Shown here: positions 55,995-64,000 of the stretch, in pieces | Layout of the letters: each line of letters begins with the position of its first letter | How positions within the stretch are numbered: the first letter of the stretch is position 1 | Assembly: GCF_001514265.1 (NCBI RefSeq) | Contig: NZ_KQ948989.1 | Location: 62,001-126,000 of the forward strand | Source: Streptomyces resistomycificus | GTDB lineage: Bacteria > Actinomycetota > Actinomycetes > Streptomycetales > Streptomycetaceae | Length of the DNA stretch: 64,000 nt | Direction of reading: 5' to 3' | The notes under the pieces: generated by a model | Told to the model about the DNA's origin: nothing | Databases searched by the model: none | What the model saw: the letters and a program-made list of their open reading frames with translations, nothing else | Position numbers and translations under genes: made by a program

Positions 55995-58241
55995 GTGGTG
56001 ACTCCGGTGAACCCCCAGCCCCGCGAACGCACTTCGCCACCGCGGCGCACTGACACGTGCAGACCCGCGGCGCCCGAGCCTGCCGAAGGCGTCCGCGTCC
56101 GCGTGCTGCGTGCCGTGTACGGCGATCCCCGTGCCGCCGCCGAACTGCTGCCGCGGCTCACCGAACGGCAGGCGGCCGGTCTTGACCCGCTGCCCACCGA
56201 ACCGGCCGAACTGGCGCCCGCCCTGCTGCGCGCACATCGCGCGGAGATCCAGTCGCTGCCCGACGACACCCGCCTGCTGCTGCTCCTCGCGGCCGCGGAC
56301 CAGCACCCGGTCCCCACCCACGCCTTCCCGCGGGCCGTCACAGCCGCCCGCCTCGACACCCGGCCGCTGGAGGCCGCCGAGGCGGCCGGGATCGCGCAGG
56401 CCACCGCGGACGGGGTCCTCTTCCGGGACGCCTGGACGAGGATCGCCGCGTACGAGACCGGTTCGCCGGCCGCCCGGCGCGACGTCCACCGACTGCTGGC
56501 CGGCGTGCTGCGCGGCGACGGGGAGACGGCCGGCCGCTCCTGGCACCGGGGCGCGGGCGCGCTGGGTCCGAGCGGCCGGCTCGCGACGGAACTCGGGGCC
56601 GCCGCGGAACGGGCGTGCGCGGCGGGCCGGCGCACCACGGCCCGCGCCCTCGCCGAGCGCGCCGCCGCCCTCAGCCCCGACCCGCACGCGCAGTCCCGCC
56701 TCCTCGCCCTCGCCGCCGCCTGCGCCTGGCAGTCAGGCGACGCCGACCGGGCCCGCCGACTGGCCGCCGCCGCCCAGGAGGAGACGCTGACCGGCGTCCT
56801 CGCGCTGCGGGCGGGCAACGCCTCCGAGGCGTTCGACGCCCTGCTGGGAGCGGCGGTGCGGCGGGCGGCGGGGGAGAGCGGGGGCGAGGACGCCGAGGCG
56901 GGCGGCGAGCCGTCCGCTGCCGGCCCCGTGCGCTCGGTGCCCGCCCAGCTCCTCGCCCACGCCACCGAAGCCGTCATCCACACCGGTGACCTGCGCCGGT
57001 GCCGAGAGGCGGCGCAGACCGCCGAGCGGGTGGGGATCGCGGCGCCCGGCACACTCGCCGGACTCGCGGCGGCGTTCGACGGGCGGTACGAGGACGCGCG
57101 GGACCTGCTGATGGCGGCGGCCGGGCGGTGCGGTCCGGGCGGGGATCCCACCGTGCTGATGCACGCCGGCATCGCCGCGCTGCTGCTCGGCGACCACACC
57201 CGCGCCGCCACCGCCACGCTCCGTGCGGCGGACTCGGCCAGGACCCGGGGCGAGACGGCCACCGTCGTACAGGCGATGGAGTTCCGGGCGTACGCCGAGT
57301 TCTGGACCGGCCGCTCCCGGGTCGGCGAAGCCGCGGCGAGGGACGCGCTGGGGCAGGCCTACGCCACCGGCCAGGACAACGGCGCCTGTCATCTGCGGGC
57401 CGCGCTCGCCATGTTCGCGGCGGTCACCGGCGACACGGACGCCTGCCGGGAACACGCCGCCGCCGCCCGGTCGTACGCTCTGGCCCGCGGCCTCGGCCTG
57501 CCCGCCGCGCTCGCCCAGTGGGCGCTCGCCCACCTCGACCTCAGCAGTGGCCGCTACGCCGCGGCCGCGGCCCGGCTGCGCGCCCTGGCCGCGTTCGGGC
57601 CCGGACACGGCCACCGCGCGATCCGGCACCTGGCCACCCCGCACTACGTGGAGGCCGCCGTCCGCACCGGCGACACCCGGGTCGCCCGGGCCGCCCACGC
57701 CGACTACCACCGCTGGGCGACCACGGTGCTCAGCCCCGACGACCTCGCCCTCAGCGCCCGCTGCCGTGCCCTGCTGGCCACCGGCGGGGAGGCCGTGGAC
57801 CACTACCGCGACGCACTTGACCTGCACTCCCGCGGCACCCGGGACTTCGAACGCGCCCGGACGGAACTGCTGTTCGGCAGCGCGTTGCGCAGACTGCGCC
57901 GCCGTACCGAGGCACGCGACCGCCTGCACAGCGCCCTGGAGGCCTTCGACGCCTTCGGCGCGCCGCACCTCGCGGCACAGGCCCGCACCGAACTCCGGGC
58001 CCTCGGCGCCCCGGCGTCCTCCGCACAGGCCGCGCCCGACACCCCCACCGCCCGACTCACCGCCCAGCAGCTCCTGATCGCCCGGATGGCCGCCGACGGC
58101 GCCACCAACCGGGAGATCGCGGTGCGCCTGGCGCTCAGCCCCCGCACCATCGACCACCACCTGCGCGGCGTCTTCACCCGGCTGGGCATCCGATCCCGCA
58201 TCGACCTGGTACGGCTCCTCGCGGAAGGAGACGAGACCTAG
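55995..58241 (+). CDS. LuxR family regulator, LAL type lacking the ATPase domain
   Basis: 748 residues from the GTG at 55995. The C-terminal LuxR helix-turn-helix LTAQQLLIARMAADGATNREIAVRLALSPRTIDHHLRGVFTRLGIRSRIDLVRLL is complete. Most of the protein is Ala-rich TPR-like helical repeats as in LAL (large ATP-binding LuxR) regulators (SPAARRDVHRLLAGVLRGDGETAGRSWHRGAGAL ... LAAACAWQSGDADRARRLAA). The Walker A/B module that normally occupies the first about 250 residues is missing; the N-end begins at a point equivalent to the end of that module (ALLRAHRAEIQSLPDDTRLLLLLAAADQ). It may control the adjacent lipase gene. Confidence 0.85.
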   Translation: MVTPVNPQPRERTSPPRRTDTCRPAAPEPAEGVRVRVLRAVYGDPRAAAELLPRLTERQAAGLDPLPTEPAELAPALLRAHRAEIQSLPDDTRLLLLLAAADQHPVPTHAFPRAVTAARLDTRPLEAAEAAGIAQATADGVLFRDAWTRIAAYETGSPAARRDVHRLLAGVLRGDGETAGRSWHRGAGALGPSGRLATELGAAAERACAAGRRTTARALAERAAALSPDPHAQSRLLALAAACAWQSGDADRARRLAAAAQEETLTGVLALRAGNASEAFDALLGAAVRRAAGESGGEDAEAGGEPSAAGPVRSVPAQLLAHATEAVIHTGDLRRCREAAQTAERVGIAAPGTLAGLAAAFDGRYEDARDLLMAAAGRCGPGGDPTVLMHAGIAALLLGDHTRAATATLRAADSARTRGETATVVQAMEFRAYAEFWTGRSRVGEAAARDALGQAYATGQDNGACHLRAALAMFAAVTGDTDACREHAAAARSYALARGLGLPAALAQWALAHLDLSSGRYAAAAARLRALAAFGPGHGHRAIRHLATPHYVEAAVRTGDTRVARAAHADYHRWATTVLSPDDLALSARCRALLATGGEAVDHYRDALDLHSRGTRDFERARTELLFGSALRRLRRRTEARDRLHSALEAFDAFGAPHLAAQARTELRALGAPASSAQAAPDTPTARLTAQQLLIARMAADGATNREIAVRLALSPRTIDHHLRGVFTRLGIRSRIDLVRLLAEGDET

Positions 58242-58256
58242 GGCCCGGGCATCGCC

Positions 58257-58979
58257 TCAGGCCTCAGGAGCCTCCCGCCTCCGGAACTCCTCCGGGTCCC
58301 ACGTCCCGTCCAGCCGCGACGCCAGCCAACCCGGTGCCGCGGCACGGAAGTCGGCGGGGGCCAGCGCCCCGGCGCCGGCGGGGAGGGCGCCCAGCAGCGG
58401 CGCGCCGGACACCTCCGGCAGGTCGGCCAGGTTGCAGCGGGAGGCGAGGTCCGGCGCGCCGGGCCAGCTGCCGATCACGATTCCCGCCAGGTCGAGCCCG
58501 CGGAGCCGCAGTTCACGTGCCGTCAGTTCCGTCGTGTTCAGCGTGCCGAGCCCCGCCGACGCAACCACCAGCACCGGAGCCGACAGCAGCCCCGCCGCGT
58601 CCGCCAGCGTTCCGCCCGTCGCGTCGAACCGGACGAGCAGCCCGCCCGCCCCCTCGACCAACACCAGATCGTGCTCGGTGGCCAGCTTGGCGGCGGCCTC
58701 CGCGACCTCGCGCGGACGCACCGGCGTCCGGCCGGCCCGCCGCGCCGCCGTGGCCGGAGCCAACGGCTCGGGATACCGCGCGACTTCGGCCGCCGTCACG
58801 GCACCGGCGAGCCGTGCCACCTCGGCGGCGTCCCCGGGCTCGTCGGGCCCCACGCCCGTCTGCGCGGCCTTCAGCACGGCCACCGACCGCCCGGCCGCGA
58901 GCGCGGCGGCGGCCACGGCGGCGGTCGCCACCGTCTTGCCGACCTCCGTGCCCGTGCCCGTGATCACCAGTACCGGCAT
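58257..58979 (-). CDS. bioD: Dethiobiotin synthetase
   Basis: 240 residues. ATP-dependent ring closure of DAPA with CO2, third step of late biotin synthesis. P-loop VITGTGTEVGKTVATAAVAAA, then LKAAQTGVGPDEPGD (substrate Lys/Thr), PLAPATAARRAG and LVLVEGAGGLLVRFD (VEGAGG Mg-binding motif). An AGGAGG Shine-Dalgarno precedes the ATG, and only one base separates it from the bioA stop. Last gene of bioB-bioA-bioD. Confidence 0.95.
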   Translation of the reverse strand: MPVLVITGTGTEVGKTVATAAVAAAALAAGRSVAVLKAAQTGVGPDEPGDAAEVARLAGAVTAAEVARYPEPLAPATAARRAGRTPVRPREVAEAAAKLATEHDLVLVEGAGGLLVRFDATGGTLADAAGLLSAPVLVVASAGLGTLNTTELTARELRLRGLDLAGIVIGSWPGAPDLASRCNLADLPEVSGAPLLGALPAGAGALAPADFRAAAPGWLASRLDGTWDPEEFRRREAPEA

Positions 58980-58980
58980 G

Positions 58981-60261
58981 TCACCCCTCCTGTGCCGCCG
59001 CGCACACCGCGCGCGCGATCCGTGCCACGTCCGCGTCGCCGGTGACGTACGGCGGCATCGTGTAGACGAGGTCGCGGAACGGCCGCAGCCACACGCCCTC
59101 ACGCACCGCGGCTGCTGTGGCCGCGCCCATGTCCACGGCGTGGTCGAGCTGGACGACGCCGATGGCGCCGAGGACCCGGACGTCCTTCACCCCGGGCAGC
59201 TCCGACGCCGGCGCCAGCCCCTCCCGCAGCCCCGCCTCGATCCGCTTGACCTCCGCGAGCCAGTCCTGGCCCAGCAGCAGCTCGATCGAGGCGCAGGCCA
59301 CGGAGGCCGCCAGCGGGTTGCCCATGAAGGTCGGGCCGTGGGCGAGGACCGGGACCTCGCCCCGCGAGATGCCGTCCGCCACCCGCGACGTGCACAGCGT
59401 CGCCGCCATCGTGAGATAGCCGCCGGTCAGCGCCTTGCCCACGCACATCACGTCCGGCGTCACCGCCGCGTGCTCCGCCGCGAACAGCGCGCCCGTACGG
59501 CCGAACCCGGTCGCGATCTCGTCGAACGCCAGCAGCACGCCGTGCTCGTCACACGCCTCGCGCAGCACCCGCAGATACGCGGGGGAGTGGAACCGCATCC
59601 CGCCCGCGCCCTGCACCACCGGCTCGACGATCACCGCGGCCAGCTCGTCGGCGTGCCGCCGGACCAGCGCGCGCAACTGATCGGCGTACGACTCCTCGTA
59701 CTCCGTCGGCGGCGGGTCGGCGAACACCTGGCGCTGGAGCACCCCGGACCACAGCTCGTGCATCCCGCCCTCGGGGTCGCACACCGACATCGGCTGCCAG
59801 GTGTCGCCGTGGTAGCCACCGCGCCAGGTCAGCAGGCGCTGCTTGCCGGGACGGCCCAGCGAGCGCCAGTACTGCAGGCACATCTTCACGGCCACCTCGA
59901 CCGACACCGACCCGGAGTCGGCGAGGAAGACGTGTTCCAGGCCGTCCGGCGACATGTCGACAAGGAGCTTCGCGAGCCGCACGGCGGGCTCGTGGGTGAG
60001 CCCGCCGAACATCACGTGGCTCATCCGCCCGAGCTGCTCGCGCGCGGCCTCGTTCAGCACCGGGTGGTTGTAGCCGTGGATGGCCGACCACCAGGAGGAC
60101 ATGCCGTCGACGAGTTCGCCCGAGCCGTCGGCCATCCGCAGCCGTACCCCGCTCGCCGACTCCACGACGAGCGGTTCCTGCCGGCCGGGCATGGGGCCGT
60201 ACGGATGCCAGACGTGCCGCCGGTCCAGCTCCAGCAGGTCCGGCACCGTCAGGTCAGGCAT
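58981..60261 (-). CDS. bioA: Adenosylmethionine-8-amino-7-oxononanoate aminotransferase
   Basis: 426 residues. PLP enzyme converting KAPA to DAPA with SAM as amino donor. Motifs: [10 protein letters not shown] (substrate Trp/Tyr), [90 protein letters not shown] and [19 protein letters not shown] with the PLP lysine. The ATG overlaps the bioB stop by eight bases (ATGCCTGA), so it is translationally coupled. Confidence 0.96.
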   Translation of the reverse strand: MPDLTVPDLLELDRRHVWHPYGPMPGRQEPLVVESASGVRLRMADGSGELVDGMSSWWSAIHGYNHPVLNEAAREQLGRMSHVMFGGLTHEPAVRLAKLLVDMSPDGLEHVFLADSGSVSVEVAVKMCLQYWRSLGRPGKQRLLTWRGGYHGDTWQPMSVCDPEGGMHELWSGVLQRQVFADPPPTEYEESYADQLRALVRRHADELAAVIVEPVVQGAGGMRFHSPAYLRVLREACDEHGVLLAFDEIATGFGRTGALFAAEHAAVTPDVMCVGKALTGGYLTMAATLCTSRVADGISRGEVPVLAHGPTFMGNPLAASVACASIELLLGQDWLAEVKRIEAGLREGLAPASELPGVKDVRVLGAIGVVQLDHAVDMGAATAAAVREGVWLRPFRDLVYTMPPYVTGDADVARIARAVCAAAQEG

Positions 60262-61444
60262 TGGGCGCGAGGTCCGTTCCGGCACCCCGACGGCGTACGG
60301 CGACCAGGTCCGTCCGGGCCTCGCCCGCGGACGAGGTCTCAGGAGCGGGGGCCGCGGCGGCCGCCGGAGCGGAACCGCACACACCGCCGCCCTCCTGCGA
60401 GCCGCACCCGCCACCGGCCTCCTCGGAGCCGCAGCCGCCCCTGCGGTGCTCCGGCAGAGTCACCTGGTCGGTGCCCTCCACCTCGAACCCGGCGTCGGCG
60501 ATCATGTCGAGGTCGGCCTGGCCGGCCTGGCCCTCGCTGGTGAGGTAGTCGCCCAGGAAGATCGAGTTGGCCAGGTGCAGGGCCAGCGGCTGCATCGAGC
60601 GCAGGTGGACCTCACGGCCGCCCGCGATGCGCACCTCGACGTCCGGGCAGACGAACCGGACCATCGCCAGGATGCGCAGACACCGCTGAGGGGTGAGGTT
60701 CCACTCCTTGGCGAGCGGCGTGCCCTCGAACGGGATCAGGAAGTTGACCGGCACCGAGTCCGCGTCCAGCGCGCGCAGCTCGAACACCACGTCGACCAGG
60801 TCCTCGTCGCGTTCGCCCATGCCCGCGATCAATCCGGAGCAGGCGGACAGTCCGGCCGCGTGCGCCTTCTGCACGGTGTCCACCCGGTCGGCGTACGTGT
60901 GGGTGGTCGTGATGTCCCCGTACGTCTCCTCGGACGTGTTGAGGTTGTGGTTGTAGGCGTCCGCGCCCGCCTCGCGCAGCCGCTCCGCCTGACCGTCGGA
61001 GAGCAGACCGAGGCAGGCGCACACCTCGACGCCCTCGTTCTGGTCCTTGATGGCCTTGATGGTGTCGGAGACCCGGTCCACGTCCCGGTCGGTCGGCCCG
61101 CGTCCGCTGGCCACCAGGCAGACGCGTTTGGCGCCTCCCGCCAACCCGGCCGCCGCGGCCTTCGAGGCGTCGTCGGGCTTGAGCCAGGTGTACTTCAGGA
61201 TGTCGGCCTTGGAGCCGAGCCGCTGGGAGCAGTAGGAGCAGTCCTCCGGGCACAGGCCCGACTTGAGGTTGACGAGGTAGTTGAGTTTCACCCGTTGGCC
61301 GAACCAGTGCCGGCGCACCTTGCCGGCCGCGGCCACCACATCGAGCAGGTCGTCGTCGGAAGTGGCGAGGACGGCCAGCGCCTCCTCGCGGGTCGGCAGC
61401 TCGCGCCGAAGCCCCTTGTCCACCAGCGTGTTCAGCAGGTCCAT
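60254..61444 (-). CDS. bioB: Biotin synthase with Cys-Gly-rich C-terminal tail
   Basis: 396 residues. Radical-SAM enzyme inserting sulfur into dethiobiotin. The 4Fe-4S motif C65-x3-C69-x2-C72 ([13 protein letters not shown]) is intact, as are the 2Fe-2S-region motifs [26 protein letters not shown] and [15 protein letters not shown], and [34 protein letters not shown] near the normal end. After that comes an extra tail of about 60 residues with three GGxCGS units (GGCGS, GGGCGS, GGVCGS) and an Ala/Pro stretch, longer than usual BioB. It is divergent from bioF with 166 bp between. Confidence 0.95.
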   Translation of the reverse strand: MDLLNTLVDKGLRRELPTREEALAVLATSDDDLLDVVAAAGKVRRHWFGQRVKLNYLVNLKSGLCPEDCSYCSQRLGSKADILKYTWLKPDDASKAAAAGLAGGAKRVCLVASGRGPTDRDVDRVSDTIKAIKDQNEGVEVCACLGLLSDGQAERLREAGADAYNHNLNTSEETYGDITTTHTYADRVDTVQKAHAAGLSACSGLIAGMGERDEDLVDVVFELRALDADSVPVNFLIPFEGTPLAKEWNLTPQRCLRILAMVRFVCPDVEVRIAGGREVHLRSMQPLALHLANSIFLGDYLTSEGQAGQADLDMIADAGFEVEGTDQVTLPEHRRGGCGSEEAGGGCGSQEGGGVCGSAPAAAAAPAPETSSAGEARTDLVAVRRRGAGTDLAPNA

Positions 61445-61513
61445 GAGAGCCGATCCTGTCCTAAGGAGCCCTCCGGGGCCAAGGAGAGTTCGTACAACAG
61501 AGGCGCTTCGACG

Positions 61514-61529
61514 TGTGGGTATTGCCACA
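61514..61529. promoter_or_regulatory. Palindrome in the bioB/bioF divergent promoter
   Basis: TGTGG-N6-CCACA (61514-61518 and 61525-61529) in the 166-bp region between the divergent bioB and bioF genes. A minus-10-like TAGGGT lies at 61553-61558 on the plus strand. It may be a site for a biotin-responsive repressor; it does not match a biotin operator I know. Confidence 0.35.
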
Positions 61530-61610
61530 TCCTGGGTGCCTGGTCGTCCCGCTAGGGTCTGTGCACTGCCTACAAAACCGGGCACCGCCCACTCAATCCC
61601 TGGAGGGCCG

Positions 61611-62738
61611 ATGGCGTTCGCCTGGATCGACGAGCAGGCCGAGCTGCGCCGCCGCGCCGGCCTGGTACGGACGCTGCGTCCGCGGCCCGCGCAGTCGCCG
61701 CTGCTGGATCTGGCGAGCAACGACTACCTGGGCCTGGCCCGCCACCCCGAGGTCACCGAGGGCGCGGCGCGGGCCGCGCGGACCTGGGGCGGCGGCTCCA
61801 CCGGCTCCCGGCTGGTCACCGGCACGACGGAACTCCATCACGAGCTGGAACGCGAGCTGGCCGAGTTCTGCGGCTTCGAGGCGGCGCTCGTCTTCTCCTC
61901 GGGCTACGCGGCCAACCTCGCCGCGGTCACCGCGCTGGCGCCGCACGGCTCGCTCATCGTCTCCGACGCCGGCAACCACGCCTCGCTGATCGACGGCTGC
62001 CGGCTGGCCCGTGGCAGCACCCAGGTCGTCGCGCACGCCGAACCGGACGCCGTACGCAAGGCACTGCGGACCCACGAGGGCGCGGCGGTCGTCGTGTCCG
62101 ACACGGTCTTCTCCGTCGACGGCGACGCGGCCCCGCTGGCCGGGCTCGCCGAGGCGTGCCGGGCGCACGGCGCGGGGCTGGTGGTCGACGACGCCCACGG
62201 CCTCGGTGTCCTCGGTGACGGCGGCCGCGGCGCCCCGCACGCGGCGGGACTCGCGGGCGCCGACGACGTCGTCGTGACGGTCACGCTGTCCAAGTCGCTC
62301 GGCAGCCAGGGCGGGGCCGTCCTCGGCCCGGCCCGGGTGATCGACCATCTGGTCAACGCGGCCCGGACGTTCATCTTCGACACCGGTCTCGCCCCCGCGG
62401 CGGCGGGTGCGGCCCTGGCCGCCCTGCGGCTGCTGCGCGGCGAGCCGCAGCGGGCGGCGCGGGCCCGCGCGGTGGCCGCCGAGCTGCACGCACGCCTGAG
62501 CGCCGCGGGTCTGGAGGCGGTACGTCCGGACGCCGCGGTCGTCTCGGTGCGCGCACCGTCCCCGGAAGGGGCGGTGCGCTGGGCGGCCGACTGTCGTGCG
62601 CAGGGGCTCGCCGTGGGCTGCTTCCGTCCTCCTTCCGTGCCCGACGGCATCTCCCGGCTGAGGCTGACGGCCCGCGCGGATCTCTCCGACGGGCAGATCG
62701 AACGCGCTGTACGAGTGATCGGCGAGACGCGACCGTGA
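61611..62738 (+). CDS. bioF: 8-amino-7-oxononanoate synthase
   Basis: 375 residues. PLP enzyme that condenses pimeloyl-CoA/ACP with alanine, first late step of biotin synthesis. Motifs: [94 protein letters not shown] and [16 protein letters not shown] with the PLP lysine. CTGGAGGGCCG before the ATG provides a ribosome site. Together with bioBAD the pathway from pimelate thioester to biotin is complete here; bioC/bioH-type pimelate genes are not in the window. Confidence 0.95.
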   Translation: MAFAWIDEQAELRRRAGLVRTLRPRPAQSPLLDLASNDYLGLARHPEVTEGAARAARTWGGGSTGSRLVTGTTELHHELERELAEFCGFEAALVFSSGYAANLAAVTALAPHGSLIVSDAGNHASLIDGCRLARGSTQVVAHAEPDAVRKALRTHEGAAVVVSDTVFSVDGDAAPLAGLAEACRAHGAGLVVDDAHGLGVLGDGGRGAPHAAGLAGADDVVVTVTLSKSLGSQGGAVLGPARVIDHLVNAARTFIFDTGLAPAAAGAALAALRLLRGEPQRAARARAVAAELHARLSAAGLEAVRPDAAVVSVRAPSPEGAVRWAADCRAQGLAVGCFRPPSVPDGISRLRLTARADLSDGQIERAVRVIGETRP

Positions 62739-62760
62739 GTCGGCGTGCCACGGTCGGATG

Positions 62761-62827
62761 TCGCTCGACGAGGGGAATGGTCAGATGACGAGAGAAGCGG
62801 TCAGATGACGAGGGAAACGGTCAGATG
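62761..62827. repeat. 20-bp tandem repeat copying a gene 3-prime end
   Basis: TCAGATG recurs at 62781, 62801 and 62821, exactly 20 bp apart, with GACGAGRGAARCGG between, and one more degenerate half unit at about 62766. The copy at 62821 is the end of the DUF397 gene (TCA is its stop on the minus strand). It fills the gap to the convergent bioF. Confidence 0.85.
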
Positions 62828-63051
62828 CGGTCGACGGCGGCCGTGAAACCCGCCCAGCTCTCGGGGGAGAAGAGCAGCGCGGGTCCGGCCGGGTTCTTGG
62901 AGTCGCGCACGGCGAGCAGTCCGCTCCAGCGGCCGACCGCCGGCCGAGCCGTCTCGACGCAGTTGTTGGCTCCCGTGCTGTAGCTGCTGCGCAGCCACCG
63001 TGGGCTGCGCAGATCGGTGCTGGAGGTTACGTGCCGAGGCAGTGCTGACAT
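62821..63051 (-). CDS. DUF397 domain protein
   Basis: 76 residues, the normal size of a DUF397 protein. RWLRSSYSTGANNCVETAR (W-x-KSSYS-x4-NCVE pattern), GLLAVRDSKNPAGPALLFSPESWAGFTAAV (VRDSK and the F-x-P-x-x-W-x-x-F end). DUF397 proteins are small acidic partners of XRE/DUF5753 regulators, as in the whiJ and abaA-like loci, and probably counteract their DNA binding. The partner regulator lies nine bases upstream on the same strand. Confidence 0.9.
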   Translation of the reverse strand: MSALPRHVTSSTDLRSPRWLRSSYSTGANNCVETARPAVGRWSGLLAVRDSKNPAGPALLFSPESWAGFTAAVDRI

Positions 63052-63060
63052 GGTGCCTCC

Positions 63061-63921
63061 TTACGCGCCGCCACCTATCGCGGCGATGTAATCCATCGAG
63101 TCCTCGGGCGAAAGGGCGTGGATCCGAAGGGCGTCGAAGGCCTCCGTGTAGGCCTGGAGGTCTTCTTTCCGTTCGAGGTAGAGGCTACTCGTCAAGTGGT
63201 CGAGAACAACCACATCCAGATCAGACGTGCGCGAAAATGAGAAGATAACGAAAGGCCCGGTGATGCCGATGTGCGCGCCGGCCGTGAACGGCAGTACCTG
63301 CAACCGCACTTGGGGCAGTCGCCCCGCCTCGACCAGCCGCGCCAGTTGGCGCGCCATGATGTCGGGTCCGCCGACCTCCCGGCGCAGCACGGCCTCGTCC
63401 AGGACGGCACTCAGCTCCAGCGGCGGATCCGAGCGCAGCACGTGCTGCCGGGCCAGACGCACTTCGACCAGCGCGTCCAGCTTCTCCTCGTCCAGCCCGT
63501 CCACCGCGGCCCGCGTCACCGCCCGGGCGTACTCCGGCGTCTGCAGCAGCCCGGGCACCACCGAGGTCTCCAGCGTGCGCATCGCACTCGCCTGCGACTC
63601 CAGGCTGATGAAATCCCGGTACGTCGGCGGCAGCACCCCTCGGTAGGCGTGCCACCAGTGGTGACGGCCACCGCCCTCGTGGGACCCCGCCAACACCATC
63701 AGGAACTCTCGCAGTTGGGGGTCGTGCACACTGTAGGCGTCGAGGAGTAACCGCACGTCGGTCGGTTTCACCCCGCTCGCGCCGGTCTCGATCCGGCTCA
63801 CCTTCGACTGGTGCCAGCCCACCAGCCGGGCCGCCTCACCACTCGTGAGCCCCGCACCGGTGCGCAGCGCACGCAGTTCGGCGCCCAGCTTCCGGCGGCG
63901 CACCGCGGGACCGTGCTGCAT
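63061..63921 (-). CDS. XRE/DUF5753 family transcriptional regulator (WhiJ-like)
   Basis: 286 residues from the ATG at 63921 with an AAGGAG ribosome site; the frame stays open upstream. N-terminal helix-turn-helix: RRRKLGAELRALRTGAGLTSGEAARLVGWHQSKVSRIETGASGV. C-terminal DUF5753: MRTLETSVVPGLLQTPEYARAVTRAAVDG, VEVRLARQHVLRSDPPLELSAVLDEAVLRREVGGPDIMARQLARLVE, LPFTAGAHIGITGPFVIFSFS. Such proteins pair with DUF397 partners and control development or antibiotic genes. Its promoter would lie in 63922-64000, which is AT-richer, but I cannot name the boxes. Confidence 0.92.
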   Translation of the reverse strand: MQHGPAVRRRKLGAELRALRTGAGLTSGEAARLVGWHQSKVSRIETGASGVKPTDVRLLLDAYSVHDPQLREFLMVLAGSHEGGGRHHWWHAYRGVLPPTYRDFISLESQASAMRTLETSVVPGLLQTPEYARAVTRAAVDGLDEEKLDALVEVRLARQHVLRSDPPLELSAVLDEAVLRREVGGPDIMARQLARLVEAGRLPQVRLQVLPFTAGAHIGITGPFVIFSFSRTSDLDVVVLDHLTSSLYLERKEDLQAYTEAFDALRIHALSPEDSMDYIAAIGGGA

Positions 63922-64000
63922 GGAGTCACTCCTTACTCCAACCGAGGCACCCAAATACGGTCTGCCGTCGTAGAGTTCACCGCTTCGAGCGACAGATATA

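Noticed and set aside
2-64000. Restriction-modification, phage-defence or biosynthetic gene cluster
   Set aside because: No methylase-endonuclease pair, Cas, Argonaute, integrase, PKS or NRPS signature was found; the closest accessory items are the orphan Imm21 gene and the RHH/Doc-like pair.

Overview
This 64-kb window is high-GC actinobacterial chromosomal DNA, almost certainly from Streptomyces. The reasons are the strong third-position GC bias, frequent GTG/TTG starts, GTGA/ATGA-type gene overlaps, a second divergent EF-Tu gene, a WhiJ-type XRE/DUF397 pair, a SigJ-type ECF factor and many predicted leaderless genes. From memory, unverified here, the order divergent tuf ... purB ... bioDABF resembles the same stretch of model Streptomyces chromosomes. 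I see no rRNA, tRNA, CRISPR array, prophage, insertion sequence or biosynthetic megacluster. The region reads as vertically inherited core with a few decaying or accessory pieces.

Layout. 1-4.2 kb: end of a divergent EF-Tu, a spermidine-synthase-like protein, two tandem paralogous proline-rich membrane proteins and a hotdog thioesterase. 4.2-10 kb: galU, a large membrane protein joining sigma-like and zinc-finger domains to a ricin lectin, a DedA protein, and two hexapeptide-repeat proteins. 10-16.8 kb: a dead EamA exporter, an XRE-cupin regulator, a YbaK-type deacylase, a CDF metal exporter with an ArsR regulator, PobA, an APC permease and a CoA-binding protein. 16.8-21.3 kb: a cobalamin riboswitch, a B12-type ABC uptake operon, a degenerate CysRS-like protein and a SixA phosphatase. 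21.4-32 kb: YigZ, SbcD-SbcC, two Lrp/AsnC regulators with divergent partners, an orphan Imm21 gene beside an SDR pseudogene, and a DUF885 protein. 32-44 kb: an ACT-GNAT protein, a Tat-exported PhoD, a hydrolase, SigJ, a GntR regulator behind a DasR-type site, a ROK regulator, and a two-component system divergent from an ABC exporter. 44-54.5 kb: a mug-type glycosylase overlapping purB, a GDSL hydrolase, two CNNM/CBS proteins, a GNAT, a MacB-like ABC system and an RHH/Doc-type module. 54.4-64 kb: a methyltransferase, a secreted lipase beside a LAL-type regulator, biotin genes bioBAD and bioF, and a WhiJ-like pair.

Working together: the riboswitch and BtuFCD-like genes form a B12 uptake unit; BioF, BioA, BioD and BioB cover all four late biotin steps; the CDF/ArsR and HK-RR/ABC pairs look like local sensor-effector units. 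The most unusual structural signal is that five of the six convergent intergenic gaps longer than about 80 bp carry short tandem repeat arrays (units of 9, about 18, 20, 21 and 26 bp). In two of them the repeat is a copy of the 3-prime end and stop codon of the neighbouring gene, and in one it is a copy of a terminator arm. Other points are the sigma-like/zinc-finger/TM/ricin fusion, a probable CTG start overlapping the purB stop, a DasR-box match upstream of a GntR gene, and a Doc-like protein with a broken Fic motif. Functions were assigned by reading motifs; no database search was run.
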